Of a DNA stretch of 64,000 nucleotides, positions 8,133 through 17,151 are shown piece by piece. Under the pieces are notes generated by a model, which was given only the letters and a program-made list of their open reading frames with translations, did no database searches and was not told where the DNA came from. Position 1 is the stretch's first letter; each line of letters begins with the position of its first letter. The DNA is from Prevotella sp. (lineage in GTDB: Bacteria; Bacteroidota; Bacteroidia; Bacteroidales; Bacteroidaceae): assembly GCA_017478025.1 (NCBI GenBank), contig JAFVGZ010000028.1, forward strand, positions 120,051-184,050, read 5' to 3'. Position numbers and translations under genes: made by a program.

Positions 8133-9572
8133 TTAGAACTCTGCGTTGTTTGGGGTGCGAGGGAATGGGATGACGTCGCGGATGTTCTGCATACCCGTGA
8201 CGAAGAGTATGAGACGCTCGAATCCCAAGCCGAAGCCCGCGTGCGGGCATGTGCCGTATTTGCGCGTGTCAAGGTACCACCACAGGTGTGTGGTGTCCAT
8301 CTGGCGGCGCTCTATCTCGCCCATCAGCTTGTCATAGCTCTCCTCGCGCACTGAGCCGCCCATGATTTCGCCAATCTGGGGGAAGAGAACATCGGTGCCC
8401 TGCATCGTAGGACCAGGTGCTGCGCAGCCTTTGTAACCCACTGAGCCACCGTCGGTCGTAGCCTCGTTCTGCTTCATGTAGAATGACTTGATGGCTGTTG
8501 GATAGTCAGTCATGATGACAGGCTTCTTGAAATGCTCCTCTACAAGGTAGCGCTCGTGCTCAGAAGCCAGGTCGTCGCCCCACTCGCATGGGAACTCAAA
8601 CTTCTTGCCGCCGGCCTTTGCCTCCTGCAATATCCTGATGCCCTCAGTATAAGGCAGACGCACGAAGGTCTCTTTCAGTACGCCCTCAAGACGCTCGATG
8701 AGGCCCTTGTCTATCATTTTGTTGAGGAATTCAAGGTCGTCCTTGCAGTTATCAAGCGCCCACTTCACGCAATACTTGATGAAATCCTCCTCAAGATCCA
8801 TCAGCTCCTCCTGGTCCATGAAGGCAATCTCCGGCTCTATCATCCAGAACTCTGCCAGGTGTCGGGGCGTGTTAGAGTTCTCTGCGCGGAATGTGGGGCC
8901 GAAGGTATAGATGGCACCGAGGGCAGTAGCGCCGAGCTCACCCTCCAGCTGACCTGATACGGTGAGGGATGTCTGCTGTCCGAAGAAGTCATCATCATAG
9001 ATTATCTTGCCCTCATCGTCCTTCTTGAGGTTGTAGAGGTTCTTTGTTGTCACCTGGAACATGTTGCCGGCACCCTCGCAGTCACTTGCCGTGATGAGCG
9101 GTGTGTGGAAGTAGAAGTAGCCGTGCTCATGGAAATAGGTGTGTATTGCCATTGCCATGTTGTGACGTATGCGCATCACTGCACCAAATGTATTAGTACG
9201 CAGGCGCATGTGTGCATGCTGGCGCATATATTCAAAGGACTGTCCTTTCTTCTGCATAGGATAGTCAGCACCGCACTCACCATAGAGGATGATGTTGGAT
9301 GCCTGTATCTCGCAGGCCTGGCCGGAGCCCTGGCTCTCCACCAGCGTACCCTCGGCACAGATGCAAGAGCCGGTGGTGATCTGCTTCAGAAGGTCTGCGT
9401 CAAACTTAGATGGATCAACTACTATCTGTATGTTCTTTATCGTAGAGCCGTCGTTGAGGGCGATAAATTCTACTGCCTTACCTGAACGGTGGGTGCGAAC
9501 CCAGCCCTTGACGCAGATATCCACATCGAATGTGGTCTGCTGCAGGGCATCTACTACTTTTGTACGTTTCAT
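8133..9572 (-). CDS. asnS: Asparaginyl-tRNA synthetase
   Basis: This 479-residue class II aminoacyl-tRNA synthetase charges tRNA-Asn in the cytoplasm. The N-terminal OB-fold has [23 protein letters not shown]; class II motif 2 is visible as [26 protein letters not shown], here read near residue 225-250, and motif 3 as [17 protein letters not shown] close to the C-terminus. The length is normal for the bacterial AsnRS family. It is followed at 26 bp by the secreted lyase gene on the same strand, so read-through from this housekeeping gene into the pectin genes is possible. Confidence 0.97.
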   Translation of the reverse strand: MKRTKVVDALQQTTFDVDICVKGWVRTHRSGKAVEFIALNDGSTIKNIQIVVDPSKFDADLLKQITTGSCICAEGTLVESQGSGQACEIQASNIILYGECGADYPMQKKGQSFEYMRQHAHMRLRTNTFGAVMRIRHNMAMAIHTYFHEHGYFYFHTPLITASDCEGAGNMFQVTTKNLYNLKKDDEGKIIYDDDFFGQQTSLTVSGQLEGELGATALGAIYTFGPTFRAENSNTPRHLAEFWMIEPEIAFMDQEELMDLEEDFIKYCVKWALDNCKDDLEFLNKMIDKGLIERLEGVLKETFVRLPYTEGIRILQEAKAGGKKFEFPCEWGDDLASEHERYLVEEHFKKPVIMTDYPTAIKSFYMKQNEATTDGGSVGYKGCAAPGPTMQGTDVLFPQIGEIMGGSVREESYDKLMGEIERRQMDTTHLWWYLDTRKYGTCPHAGFGLGFERLILFVTGMQNIRDVIPFPRTPNNAEF

Positions 9573-9612
9573 AAAAACTTGTAACTTATATCTGTTTTCT
9601 GTTGGTTATATA

Positions 9613-11034
9613 CTATTCAAAGGCGCCCATTCTGAGCATATCGACCTCCTTCTCGGTGAGGAAACGCCAGTCGCCGCGGCGCAGGTTCTTCTTTGTCAGA
9701 CCTGCGAACTGCACACGGTCAAGCTTTATGACGCGATAGCCCAGAGACTCGAAGATACGTCTCACGATGCGGTTCTTGCCGGAATGTATCTCTATGCCCA
9801 CCTGCTTCTTGTCTGACTGGTGTGCATACTCAATGGCATCAGCCTTTATCACACCGTCCTCCAGCTCTATTCCTTCAGCTATCTGCTGCATATCGTGGAG
9901 TGTTACGTTCTTGTCCAGATATACGTGATATACCTTTTTCTTAAGGAATCTTGGGTGTGTGAGCTTAGAAGCCAGGTCTCCGTCATTTGTCAGGAGCAGC
10001 ACTCCAGTGGTGTTGCGGTCCAGACGGCCAACGGGATAGATTCTTTCCGGACATGCTCCCTCCACGAGATCCATCACCGTCTTGCGCTGCTGCGGGTCAT
10101 CGCTGGTGGTCACATAGTCCTTCGGCTTGTTCAGAAGCACATAGACTTTCTTCTCTAATGTAACGGGCTGGTCGTGGAACTTCACCTCGTCGGTACGCAG
10201 AATCTTGGTTCCGAGTTCTGTTACTACCTGTCCGTTTACGGTTACTACACCTGCTTCTATGAAGTCATCAGCCTCACGGCGTGAGCAGACACCGGCGTTA
10301 GCCAGGAACTTGTTCAGACGTAATGGCTGTGTTGGGTCAATGTTTTTCTCGTTATACTCTATGCGTTTCTTCATAGAATACTTTGCCTGCGGGTCGTAAT
10401 TGCCGTAGCGCTGACGCTGCTGGCCATAGCCTCCGCGCTGCTGGCGCTGCTGTCCGTAGCCGCCACGCTGCTGGTATCCTCCACGGTTCTGGCCATAACC
10501 TCCACGGTTCTGACCGTAGCCACCGCGCTGCTGGTAGCCGCCCTGCTCCATGTTGTCAGCTGAATTGTTGTCGTCATACTGACGGAACGGACGGTTCTGA
10601 CCATATCCTCCACGCTGCTGATAGCCACCGCGCTGCTGGTAACCTCCACGCTGATAGCCACCTTGCTGGTATCCACCACGCTGCTGGTATCCGTCCTGGC
10701 GCTGATAGCCATCGTGCTGCTGACCATAACCTCCACGATTCTGGCCATATCCACCGCGCTGCTGGCCGTAACCTCCGCGCTGCTGGTATCCACCGCGCTG
10801 CTGACCGTAGTTGCTGCGAGGCTGATAGCCATCGCTGTGAGAGTCGCGGTCTAAGTTAGAGCCAAAGCCCTCGGGACGGAAACCGTTTTCATCGTTGCGG
10901 TCATGACCGTGTCCGTAGGGTACGCGCTCGCCATATACTCCACGTTGTGTGGAAGAGATGCGGACGCGCTGACGTGGCTGACGTGGCTGCTCTGCTGCGC
11001 CATTCTCCTGAATATCTTTGTTCTCTGTTTCCAT
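9613..11034 (-). CDS. RsuA/RluB-type pseudouridine synthase with RGG-like N-terminus
   Basis: Residues about 238-290 form an S4 RNA-binding domain (RLNKFLANAGVCSRREADD) and the rest a pseudouridine synthase with GRLDRNTTGVLLLTNDGDL, where Asp339 is the expected catalytic residue. The likely substrate is 23S rRNA (RluB) or 16S rRNA (RsuA); the sequence alone does not decide. Residues about 70-208 are a repetitive GYQQRGGYGQNRGG tract, disordered and positively charged, much like eukaryotic RGG/prion-like RNA-binding regions. A methionine at residue 221 (codon near 10374) would give a protein of ordinary family length, but the upstream frame is long, in phase and coherent, so I keep the long form. 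Confidence 0.9.
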   Translation of the reverse strand: METENKDIQENGAAEQPRQPRQRVRISSTQRGVYGERVPYGHGHDRNDENGFRPEGFGSNLDRDSHSDGYQPRSNYGQQRGGYQQRGGYGQQRGGYGQNRGGYGQQHDGYQRQDGYQQRGGYQQGGYQRGGYQQRGGYQQRGGYGQNRPFRQYDDNNSADNMEQGGYQQRGGYGQNRGGYGQNRGGYQQRGGYGQQRQQRGGYGQQRQRYGNYDPQAKYSMKKRIEYNEKNIDPTQPLRLNKFLANAGVCSRREADDFIEAGVVTVNGQVVTELGTKILRTDEVKFHDQPVTLEKKVYVLLNKPKDYVTTSDDPQQRKTVMDLVEGACPERIYPVGRLDRNTTGVLLLTNDGDLASKLTHPRFLKKKVYHVYLDKNVTLHDMQQIAEGIELEDGVIKADAIEYAHQSDKKQVGIEIHSGKNRIVRRIFESLGYRVIKLDRVQFAGLTKKNLRRGDWRFLTEKEVDMLRMGAFE

Positions 11035-11457
11035 TGGTGTTAATGTTTTTGGGTTTTGATAATGTTTTGTGATTTAAAAATGAATGATTAAATTGTGCTT
11101 GTGTAGCCTCGCGGCTACGGTTTCTAAGTTCTGTTTTTGTTCTAAGTGTTTTCTTTTAATTCAATTTTTCTCAAGTAGTGGGAAGTTACCAAGCGTTGGT
11201 AATTGAGTTACCAAGCCTTGGTAATGCGGTTACCAAGCCTTGGTAATCGGTTTACCAGCCCTTGGTAATCGTCTTGCTCTACCTCGGCCTCTCTTCGCAA
11301 ACGGCTTATCTTTAGCGGTACTCAGGAGGGGAAAACCCAGAGCCAAGGGCTTATCTGCTCGAGAAAGTTGAGTTTTAATTACTTTAATGTTAGTCGTTTT
11401 CTCCTTTGATGTTTGTTTGTACTATTCTTTATTGGTTGTTTATTGTTGATAATTGGT
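11035..11457. other. Gene-free gap with repeats
   Basis: This gap separates the pseudouridine synthase start from the purB stop. It holds the TTACCAAGGCTTGGTAA array (11186-11269). Around that array are inverted end-like sequences: TTTTTCTCAAGTAGTGGG near 11168 and, reversed, the complement of CTCGAGAAAGTTGAG near 11359. The right-hand end resembles a motif at 55323-55352. No small gene is evident. Confidence 0.55.
11186..11269. repeat. Four tandem TTACCAAGGCTTGGTAA-type palindromes
   Basis: Four consecutive palindromes of the form TTACCARGSSTTGGTAAT are spaced about 21-23 bp apart. The same palindrome is iterated at 27366-27549, in front of the myo-inositol-phosphate synthase gene. The regular spacing of about two helical turns would suit an array of protein-binding sites, but each unit could also form a small hairpin. 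Confidence 0.8.
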
Positions 11458-12825
11458 TTATATTCCCGTGTAGTTCCATGGCGTGATAGCCATCAGTTCG
11501 GCCTTCACGGCGTCGCTGACCTCAAGCGTCTGCACGAACTCATGAATGGTTGTCTCATCCATGTGCTTGTTTGTGCGGGTGAGTGCCTTCAACGCCTCGT
11601 ATGGGTGCGGGTATGCCTCGCGACGCAGTATCGTCTGTATTGCCTCGGCTACCACAGCCCAGGTGTTGTCAAGGTCTTTCCTGAGAGCCTCCTCATTGAG
11701 TATCAGCTTACGCAGACCCTTGAGGGTTGACTGTATTGCTATGACGCTGTGACCGAGAGGCACACCGATGTTGCGCAGTACGGTAGAGTCTGTCAGGTCG
11801 CGCTGCAGACGGCTTACCGGAAGTTTCTGCGCCAGGAATTGCAGTATGGCATTGGATATGCCGAGGTTCCCCTCACTGTTCTCATAGTCTATTGGGTTCA
11901 CCTTGTGGGGCATAGCGCTTGAGCCTACCTCGCCGGCTTTAATCTTCTGCTTGAAGTATTCCATGGAGATATACATCCAGAAGTCGCGATCCAGATCTAT
12001 GATGATAGTGTTGATACGGCGCACAGCATCAAAGATGGCACCCAGATGGTCGTAGTTTGAGATCTGTGTGGTGTATTGCTCACGCTCCAGTCCCAGCTTC
12101 TCGCTGACAAAGCGGTTGCCGAATTCTTTCCAGTCATACTGTGGATAAGCCACGTGATGAGCGTTATAGTTGCCCGTAGCGCCGCCGAACTTGGCTGTGT
12201 ATTTACATGCCTTCAGGCTGTCCAGCTGCTCTTTCAGACGGTAAACGAATACCATCACCTCCTTGCCGAGGCGTGTGGGAGATGCCGGCTGACCGTGTGT
12301 CTTGGCCAGCATGGGCACGTCGCGCCATTCGTTGGCATATTCCTCCAGCTGTGCTATCAGCTCCTCTACCTGCGGAATGAACACCTCTGCGAGGGCATCC
12401 TTCACCGATAGCGGCACGCTGGTGTTGTTTATGTCCTGAGAAGTGAGGCCGAAGTGTATGAACTCGCGGCTCTGTTCAAAGTAACCCTTGCCCAGTTTCT
12501 CCTCCTCAAGCTTGTCCAGCTGCTCTTTTATGAAGTATTCCACAGCCTTCACGTCGTGGTTTGTCACCTTCTCAATGTCCTTCACGCGCTGTGCATCGGC
12601 CTCAGAGAAATTCTGATAGATGGCACGCAGCGCGGGGAACAGGCTGTGATCAAAGTCTTTCAGTTGTGGCAGAGGCAGCTCACACAGGCAGATGAAGTAT
12701 TCTATCTCCACCCTGACACGATATTTTATCAGTGCATACTCTGAGAAATAGTCGGCCAGTGCTGCTGTCTTTCCACGGTAACGGCCATCAATAGGTGAGA
12801 TGGCGGTAAGCAAATCAAGTTCCAT
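11458..12825 (-). CDS. purB: Adenylosuccinate lyase
   Basis: This 455-residue fumarase/aspartase-superfamily enzyme releases fumarate from SAICAR and adenylosuccinate in purine synthesis. The start MELDLLTAISPIDGRYRGK is typical, and the superfamily signature appears as GSSAMPHKVNPIDYENSEG. GLTSQDINNTS (the substrate-binding serine/threonine loop) and KTHGQPASPT carry the other expected active-site residues. Length matches the E. coli-like subclass. A Bacteroidetes -7 box lies just upstream at 12879-12886. Confidence 0.97.
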   Translation of the reverse strand: MELDLLTAISPIDGRYRGKTAALADYFSEYALIKYRVRVEIEYFICLCELPLPQLKDFDHSLFPALRAIYQNFSEADAQRVKDIEKVTNHDVKAVEYFIKEQLDKLEEEKLGKGYFEQSREFIHFGLTSQDINNTSVPLSVKDALAEVFIPQVEELIAQLEEYANEWRDVPMLAKTHGQPASPTRLGKEVMVFVYRLKEQLDSLKACKYTAKFGGATGNYNAHHVAYPQYDWKEFGNRFVSEKLGLEREQYTTQISNYDHLGAIFDAVRRINTIIIDLDRDFWMYISMEYFKQKIKAGEVGSSAMPHKVNPIDYENSEGNLGISNAILQFLAQKLPVSRLQRDLTDSTVLRNIGVPLGHSVIAIQSTLKGLRKLILNEEALRKDLDNTWAVVAEAIQTILRREAYPHPYEALKALTRTNKHMDETTIHEFVQTLEVSDAVKAELMAITPWNYTGI

Positions 12826-12878
12826 GTTTTGTATGTCAGATTGTTTGTTTATTGCAACGTTCTATTTAAAAGCGCACG

Positions 12879-12886
12879 CAAAGGTA
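12879..12886 (-). promoter_or_regulatory. Bacteroidetes -7 box (TACCTTTG) for purB
   Basis: On the minus strand this reads TACCTTTG, matching TAnnTTTG, about 54 bp before the purB start. I do not see a clear -33 TTTG. Confidence 0.6.
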
Positions 12887-12958
12887 CTAATTATTTATGT
12901 ATTAGGTGTATGTGACAGCATGAAAAGTGCTATTTTTCACTTAAAATAACATATTTCC

Positions 12959-12989
12959 TTGCCGTAACGGATAATTTTTTGTACTTTTG
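12959..12989 (+). promoter_or_regulatory. Bacteroidetes promoter before the Wzi/inositol-lipid operon
   Basis: TTG at 12959-12961 and TACTTTTG at 12982-12989 are separated by 20 bp, a good match to the vegetative Bacteroidetes promoter. Transcription would begin about 30-40 bp before the Wzi start codon at 13034 and could run through the long operon. Confidence 0.75.
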
Positions 12990-13033
12990 CGCGTTACTAT
13001 ATCGCGTCTATACGCATTTGCGCTATTTTGAAT

Positions 13034-14377
13034 ATGATACATCGTCTAACGACAATAGTTTTATTTCTGTCTTTCTGTCTGGCCTCTTTTGGTGAGACAA
13101 CAGATGCTGATACCGTCCATAGCGAGACATTTATAGACGGTGCTGAGGTGTCTGTACAACTCCAGGGAGGGCTGAGCACCAATAAGTTTTCGCCACTGTG
13201 GATAAACAGTAACCACTACGGAGCGGTGTCGCCTTATGGCAACTTCGCCAATGAGCGTGTGGCAATCATCCGCGATGTGGCTTCTGACTCCTTGCGGCAG
13301 TGGCGATGGGGCTATGGCCTGGATCTGCAATTCTCGCAGAATGCTGTCAGCAAATTCTTCGTGCAGCAGGCCTTCATAGAGCTGAAATGGAAGAAGTTAC
13401 AACTTACACTTGGTAGTAAGGAGCGTGAAATAGACCTCCGTAACAACCGTCTGACACTGGGTTCTATGACTCAGGGCATCAATGCGCGCCCCAACCCGAT
13501 GGCCATGTTTGAGACGGACTACCTGCCGTTCCCCGGCACTAACAAGTGGCTCAGCTTCCGTGGACGTACCGGCTACGGCTTTATCCTTGACGGTGACTGG
13601 CAGGAGAAGTGGGTTGACAAGACGAAATACATATATACTGGCAACCGCCGCATTAACGAGAACGCCGTGTATATGAAGATTGGCAAGGAGTCGCGGTTCC
13701 CGTTGGTCTTTGAGCTGGGTGTGCAGGCCATCAGTCTCTTTGAGAAAGACAACTACAACACCATCGGTTCCATCAACTCCGCACTCACATTCGATCTCGG
13801 AACATGGCTCATACGTGCATACTTCGACCACTATCTGGAGAACATGTCAAATTTCTTTACGTGGTACGGACTTAAGGATCACCTCTTCGGACTGCAGGTG
13901 CAGTTCCCGAAGAACCCCGTTGTCAAGTCATTTGTTGTGGAGCACTTCGGCACTAACGGCCAGTTCAACTCCGATTCCTTCTACAATGACCCCAACGGCC
14001 TGGGCTGGCATTCATGGGGATTGTCAATGGGTAACCCCCTGTTGCTTTCGCCGATATACCGTATCAACAACGGTGAGCACAACCTGTTCTTCTACGACAA
14101 CATCGTGACTGCCTGGCATCTCGCTATGGAGGGACAGCCGACAGATGAGATTGATTGGCTGTTGAAGTACAGTTTCTCAAAGAATTACGGTGAGCGCACA
14201 TTGCCGTACGACAATTTCCATCACCATACCTATTTCGTTGCTGAGTGCGGTTACGCTCCGCATTGGCTGCCCGGATGGAGCGGTCGTGTGGCATTAGGCG
14301 TTGACCATGCAAAGGAATACTACGGCAACTGCTTTGGCGCGATGCTCACTATCCGTCGTACTTTCAAGCTCAGATAA
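13034..14377 (+). CDS. Wzi-family outer-membrane capsule assembly protein
   Basis: This protein of about 447 residues has a signal peptide (FLSFCLASFGE) followed by a beta-strand-rich sequence with the family pattern: LSTNKFSPLWINSNHYGAV near the start, LTLGSKEREIDLRNNRL, a conserved NARPNPM and a C-terminal GYAPHWLPGWSGRVALG strand. Wzi proteins are outer-membrane barrels that bind or organise surface polysaccharide. The ATG at 13034 is preferred over a TTG at 13028. It heads an operon containing inositol-lipid enzymes and Wzy-pathway genes, and a paralogous Wzi barrel is encoded 1.2 kb downstream as part of a fusion. The ligand is unknown. Confidence 0.85.
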   Translation: MIHRLTTIVLFLSFCLASFGETTDADTVHSETFIDGAEVSVQLQGGLSTNKFSPLWINSNHYGAVSPYGNFANERVAIIRDVASDSLRQWRWGYGLDLQFSQNAVSKFFVQQAFIELKWKKLQLTLGSKEREIDLRNNRLTLGSMTQGINARPNPMAMFETDYLPFPGTNKWLSFRGRTGYGFILDGDWQEKWVDKTKYIYTGNRRINENAVYMKIGKESRFPLVFELGVQAISLFEKDNYNTIGSINSALTFDLGTWLIRAYFDHYLENMSNFFTWYGLKDHLFGLQVQFPKNPVVKSFVVEHFGTNGQFNSDSFYNDPNGLGWHSWGLSMGNPLLLSPIYRINNGEHNLFFYDNIVTAWHLAMEGQPTDEIDWLLKYSFSKNYGERTLPYDNFHHHTYFVAECGYAPHWLPGWSGRVALGVDHAKEYYGNCFGAMLTIRRTFKLR

Positions 14378-14390
14378 CCCCCGGAGGACA

Positions 14391-14870
14391 GTGAAAGATA
14401 CTCTGCACTCTGCAAAACTCCTTTTCTCCGCCGGTTTCGGTGCGGGCTATTGGCCTTGGGGACCGGGCACTATGGGCTCGCTTCTCGCTGTCCTGATATG
14501 GGGGGTGATGGCCTATAGCATTGAGAGCTATGCAGTAGTTCAGTTGCTGACGATGCTCCTCACGGTGCTCTTCACGGTGCTCTCCATCCCCGCCGTGGGC
14601 AGCGCAGAGGCGGAATGGGGCCACGACTCACCGCGCGTGGTGGTCGATGAGATGGTCGGAATGTGGGTGGCGCTGTGTGCCGTACCCGCCACAAGGGACT
14701 GGTGGTGGCCGTTAGCGGCCTTGATACTGTTCCGGTTGTTTGATATCTACAAGCCCCTGGGTTGCCGATGGATAGACCGTAACATTCCCGGAGCATGGGG
14801 TGTGATGCTCGATGACATCCTTGCAGGGGTCTATGCAGCGCTCGTGCTGATGGTACTGACATTGATATGA
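14391..14870 (+). CDS. PgpA-family phosphatase, likely PI-phosphate phosphatase
   Basis: This membrane protein of about 159 residues resembles phosphatidylglycerophosphatase A: GAGYWPWGPGTMGS near the N-terminus and the metal-binding VVDEMVGMW motif in the middle, with several hydrophobic helices. The GTG at 14391 is chosen because GGAGGA lies at 14383-14388, a rare good ribosome site here; the longer frame overlaps the Wzi gene. In Bacteroidetes inositol-lipid clusters a PgpA-like enzyme is assigned the removal of phosphate from phosphatidylinositol-phosphate. Its position beside a PI-phosphate synthase supports that role by inference, but phosphatidylglycerophosphate remains a possible substrate. 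Confidence 0.8.
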   Translation: MKDTLHSAKLLFSAGFGAGYWPWGPGTMGSLLAVLIWGVMAYSIESYAVVQLLTMLLTVLFTVLSIPAVGSAEAEWGHDSPRVVVDEMVGMWVALCAVPATRDWWWPLAALILFRLFDIYKPLGCRWIDRNIPGAWGVMLDDILAGVYAALVLMVLTLI

Positions 14871-14906
14871 CCTCGCTCCGCACCTCCTAAGTGGAGATGG
14901 AATGTA

Positions 14907-14946
14907 ATCATAATTCGTTAATTTGTTAATTCGTTAATTCGCTAAT
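14907..14946. repeat. Iterated TTCGTTAATT tract before the fusion gene
   Basis: Three to four degenerate copies of TTCGTTAATT/TTTGTTAATT run directly up to the TTG start codon at 14947. An in-frame TAA at 14935-14937 blocks any upstream extension of that gene. Copy-number change here could affect translation initiation. Confidence 0.6.
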
Positions 14947-17151
14947 TTGAACTACTCCTCCATACGCAATAGCATTCAACGTGCGGTTTATGCTGTCATA
15001 GATCCGCTCGTCAGTGGTGCCCTGGCCATAGGTGTAACGCCCAATATGGTCACGACGCTCGGTATGCTGGGCAATGTGGCAGGTGCTGCGCTTGTGGTAT
15101 ATGCTGCGCTCAATGCCGCGCCGGGTGACTATAGCCTCATGGGGTGGGCCGGACTGGTGATACTACTGTCGTCAGTACTGGATATGGTTGATGGTTTCAT
15201 GGCCCGGAAGGGCGGCAAAGAGACCCGTTTCGGAGCTTTCTATGATTCTGTTCTTGACCGTTACAGCGAGCTGTTCACCCTCGCCGCCCTCTCGTTCTAT
15301 TTTGTGGAGACGGGATATCACGCGGCTGCCGTCATCACATACGCCTCGCTCATAGGCTCGCTGATGGTCAGCTACACCCGCGCCAGAGCTGAGGGATTGC
15401 AGGCAGAGTGCAAGGTGGGACTGATGCAGCGCCCTGAACGGGTGGTGCTGACAGTCGCAGGCATGTTGCTCTGCGGACTCATGCAGGGCGTATTCTCTTT
15501 TGACAGTCTGTGGTTTGTCATTGTCACACAGGCCATCATAGCCTTCTTTTCAAACATTACAGCTATTCATCGTATAATGCACGTCAAAGGGCAGCTGCTC
15601 TTGGCGTGCCTTTTTTTGTCCCTGTCGGTGCAGGCCCAGACCATGTTTGATGAGGCTGACCAGGGTATAGAACTCAAGACAGAGGTGCAGGGCTCGTTCT
15701 CTTCGGGCAACACCCCGCTATGGCTCAATGCCAATAAGTATGGTCTCTCCTCGCTCAAGTCCTCAAACGGATACTTGCGGGTAGGTGCAGAGCGCCTTGC
15801 TGCCAATGACTCGTCGCGCCTGTGGCGCTTCGGTTACGGTGCCGACATAGCCGTGCCAGTCAGCTATTCATCAAAGTTTATCATACAGCAGTTGTATGCT
15901 GAATTCCAGTATAAGTTGGGTACACTCACCATCGGACAGCGTGAGCAACCGATGCAGGTGCTCAACAACGAGCTGTCGTCAGGCGAGCAGACCTTCGGGC
16001 GTAATGCCCGCCCCGTGCCGCAGGTGCGTCTCGCCATGCTTGACTACTTCCGTTTCCTTCACGGATGGGTGGGCATCAAGGGACATATCTCCTATGGATG
16101 GTACACCGACGGTGGCTTCCAGGAGTCATTTGCCGCTCCCGGTATGCAGTACGCCAAGAATGTTCTGTATCATGAGAAGTCCGGATTTCTGCGTATCGGC
16201 AAGCCTGAGACGTTCCCTCTGACACTGGAGCTGGGGCTTGAGATGGCTGCACAGTTCGGTGGTACGGCCTATAACGTCAACAACTGGGGCACCAAAGAGA
16301 CTGTGAAAGGCAACAGCGGCTTCAGCGGCTATTGGCACGCGCTGGTGCCCGGAGGGGCGGATGCTACGGACGGGGGCTATGACAATGCAGCCGGAAACCA
16401 ACTGGGCTCGTGGATGGCAAGGCTGAAATGGGACGCGAAAACGTGGAGCGTCGCAGCGTATATGGACCACTTCTTTGAGGACCACTCGGCCATGTTCCAC
16501 CTGAACAAGGATGGATATGGCGAGAAGGAGAACCACAAGAAGCTGGTCAGCAAACGCTGGCTGCTATATGATTTCAAGGATATGCTGCTCGGCGTGGAGC
16601 TCCACCTGAAGCGTTTCAAGCCGCTGAACAGCGTAGTTGTGGAGTATCTCAATAGCAAATACCAAAGCAGTCCCATCTACCATGACCACACATACAATAT
16701 CTCCGACCATATAGCTGGCAACGATAACTACTACAATCATACCATCTATGGCAGCTGGTCGCACTGGGGACAGGTGATGGGCAACCCGCTCTACCGTTCG
16801 CCAATCTACAACACGGATGGTACGCTGACGGTTAAGGACAACCGCACCCGTGCCTTCCACCTCGGTATCAGCGGCGACCCATACCGTGCCGTGCACTATC
16901 GTGTACTGTTGTCGGCACAGAAAGGGTGGGGGACATACGAGCTGCCTCTTGACGAACCAGAGTATAACACATCGCTCTTGGTAGAGGCCACTGTGGGTGG
17001 AGGGCTGCTGAAGATGTCTGACACTCCGGCACGCCAGTGGATAAAAGGTTTCATGGTACGCATGGCATACGGCCTTGACCGAGGCAGGCTGCTGGGCGAC
17101 AACAGCGGATTTCAACTCACTATAGGCTATCACAAACGCTTAGGACGATGA
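14947..17151 (+). CDS. CDP-alcohol phosphatidyltransferase fused to a Wzi barrel
   Basis: Residues 1 to about 210 are a complete CDP-alcohol phosphatidyltransferase with about six membrane helices and the full signature D79-x2-D82-G83-x2-A86-R87-x8-G96-x3-D100-x3-D104, probably a PI-phosphate synthase using inositol phosphate. The frame then runs on without a stop: M211 begins a signal peptide (MHVKGQLLLACLFLSLSVQA), and residues about 231-734 form a Wzi-family outer-membrane barrel (GNTPLWLNANKYGLSS, NARPVPQ). An inner-membrane enzyme and an outer-membrane barrel cannot stay one folded unit, so signal-peptidase cleavage after VQA, internal initiation at 15577, or a frameshift joining two genes are all possible; a TAATG overlap exists at 15575-15579 in the +1 frame. 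The start is TTG, as no in-frame ATG precedes the domain. The next gene overlaps by 4 bp. Confidence 0.85.
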   Translation: MNYSSIRNSIQRAVYAVIDPLVSGALAIGVTPNMVTTLGMLGNVAGAALVVYAALNAAPGDYSLMGWAGLVILLSSVLDMVDGFMARKGGKETRFGAFYDSVLDRYSELFTLAALSFYFVETGYHAAAVITYASLIGSLMVSYTRARAEGLQAECKVGLMQRPERVVLTVAGMLLCGLMQGVFSFDSLWFVIVTQAIIAFFSNITAIHRIMHVKGQLLLACLFLSLSVQAQTMFDEADQGIELKTEVQGSFSSGNTPLWLNANKYGLSSLKSSNGYLRVGAERLAANDSSRLWRFGYGADIAVPVSYSSKFIIQQLYAEFQYKLGTLTIGQREQPMQVLNNELSSGEQTFGRNARPVPQVRLAMLDYFRFLHGWVGIKGHISYGWYTDGGFQESFAAPGMQYAKNVLYHEKSGFLRIGKPETFPLTLELGLEMAAQFGGTAYNVNNWGTKETVKGNSGFSGYWHALVPGGADATDGGYDNAAGNQLGSWMARLKWDAKTWSVAAYMDHFFEDHSAMFHLNKDGYGEKENHKKLVSKRWLLYDFKDMLLGVELHLKRFKPLNSVVVEYLNSKYQSSPIYHDHTYNISDHIAGNDNYYNHTIYGSWSHWGQVMGNPLYRSPIYNTDGTLTVKDNRTRAFHLGISGDPYRAVHYRVLLSAQKGWGTYELPLDEPEYNTSLLVEATVGGGLLKMSDTPARQWIKGFMVRMAYGLDRGRLLGDNSGFQLTIGYHKRLGR

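Noticed and set aside
8107-8250. Upstream extension of the PL1 lyase
   Set aside because: It runs into the end of asnS, and the signal peptide begins at the internal ATG.
10371-10859. Open frames antisense to the RGG-like tract
   Set aside because: They mirror the GYQQRGG coding repeat and have no independent start context or family features.
10383-10860. Possible CRISPR array in the pseudouridine synthase gene
   Set aside because: The repeats are in-frame codons of a low-complexity protein tract, with no constant repeat length or unique spacers.
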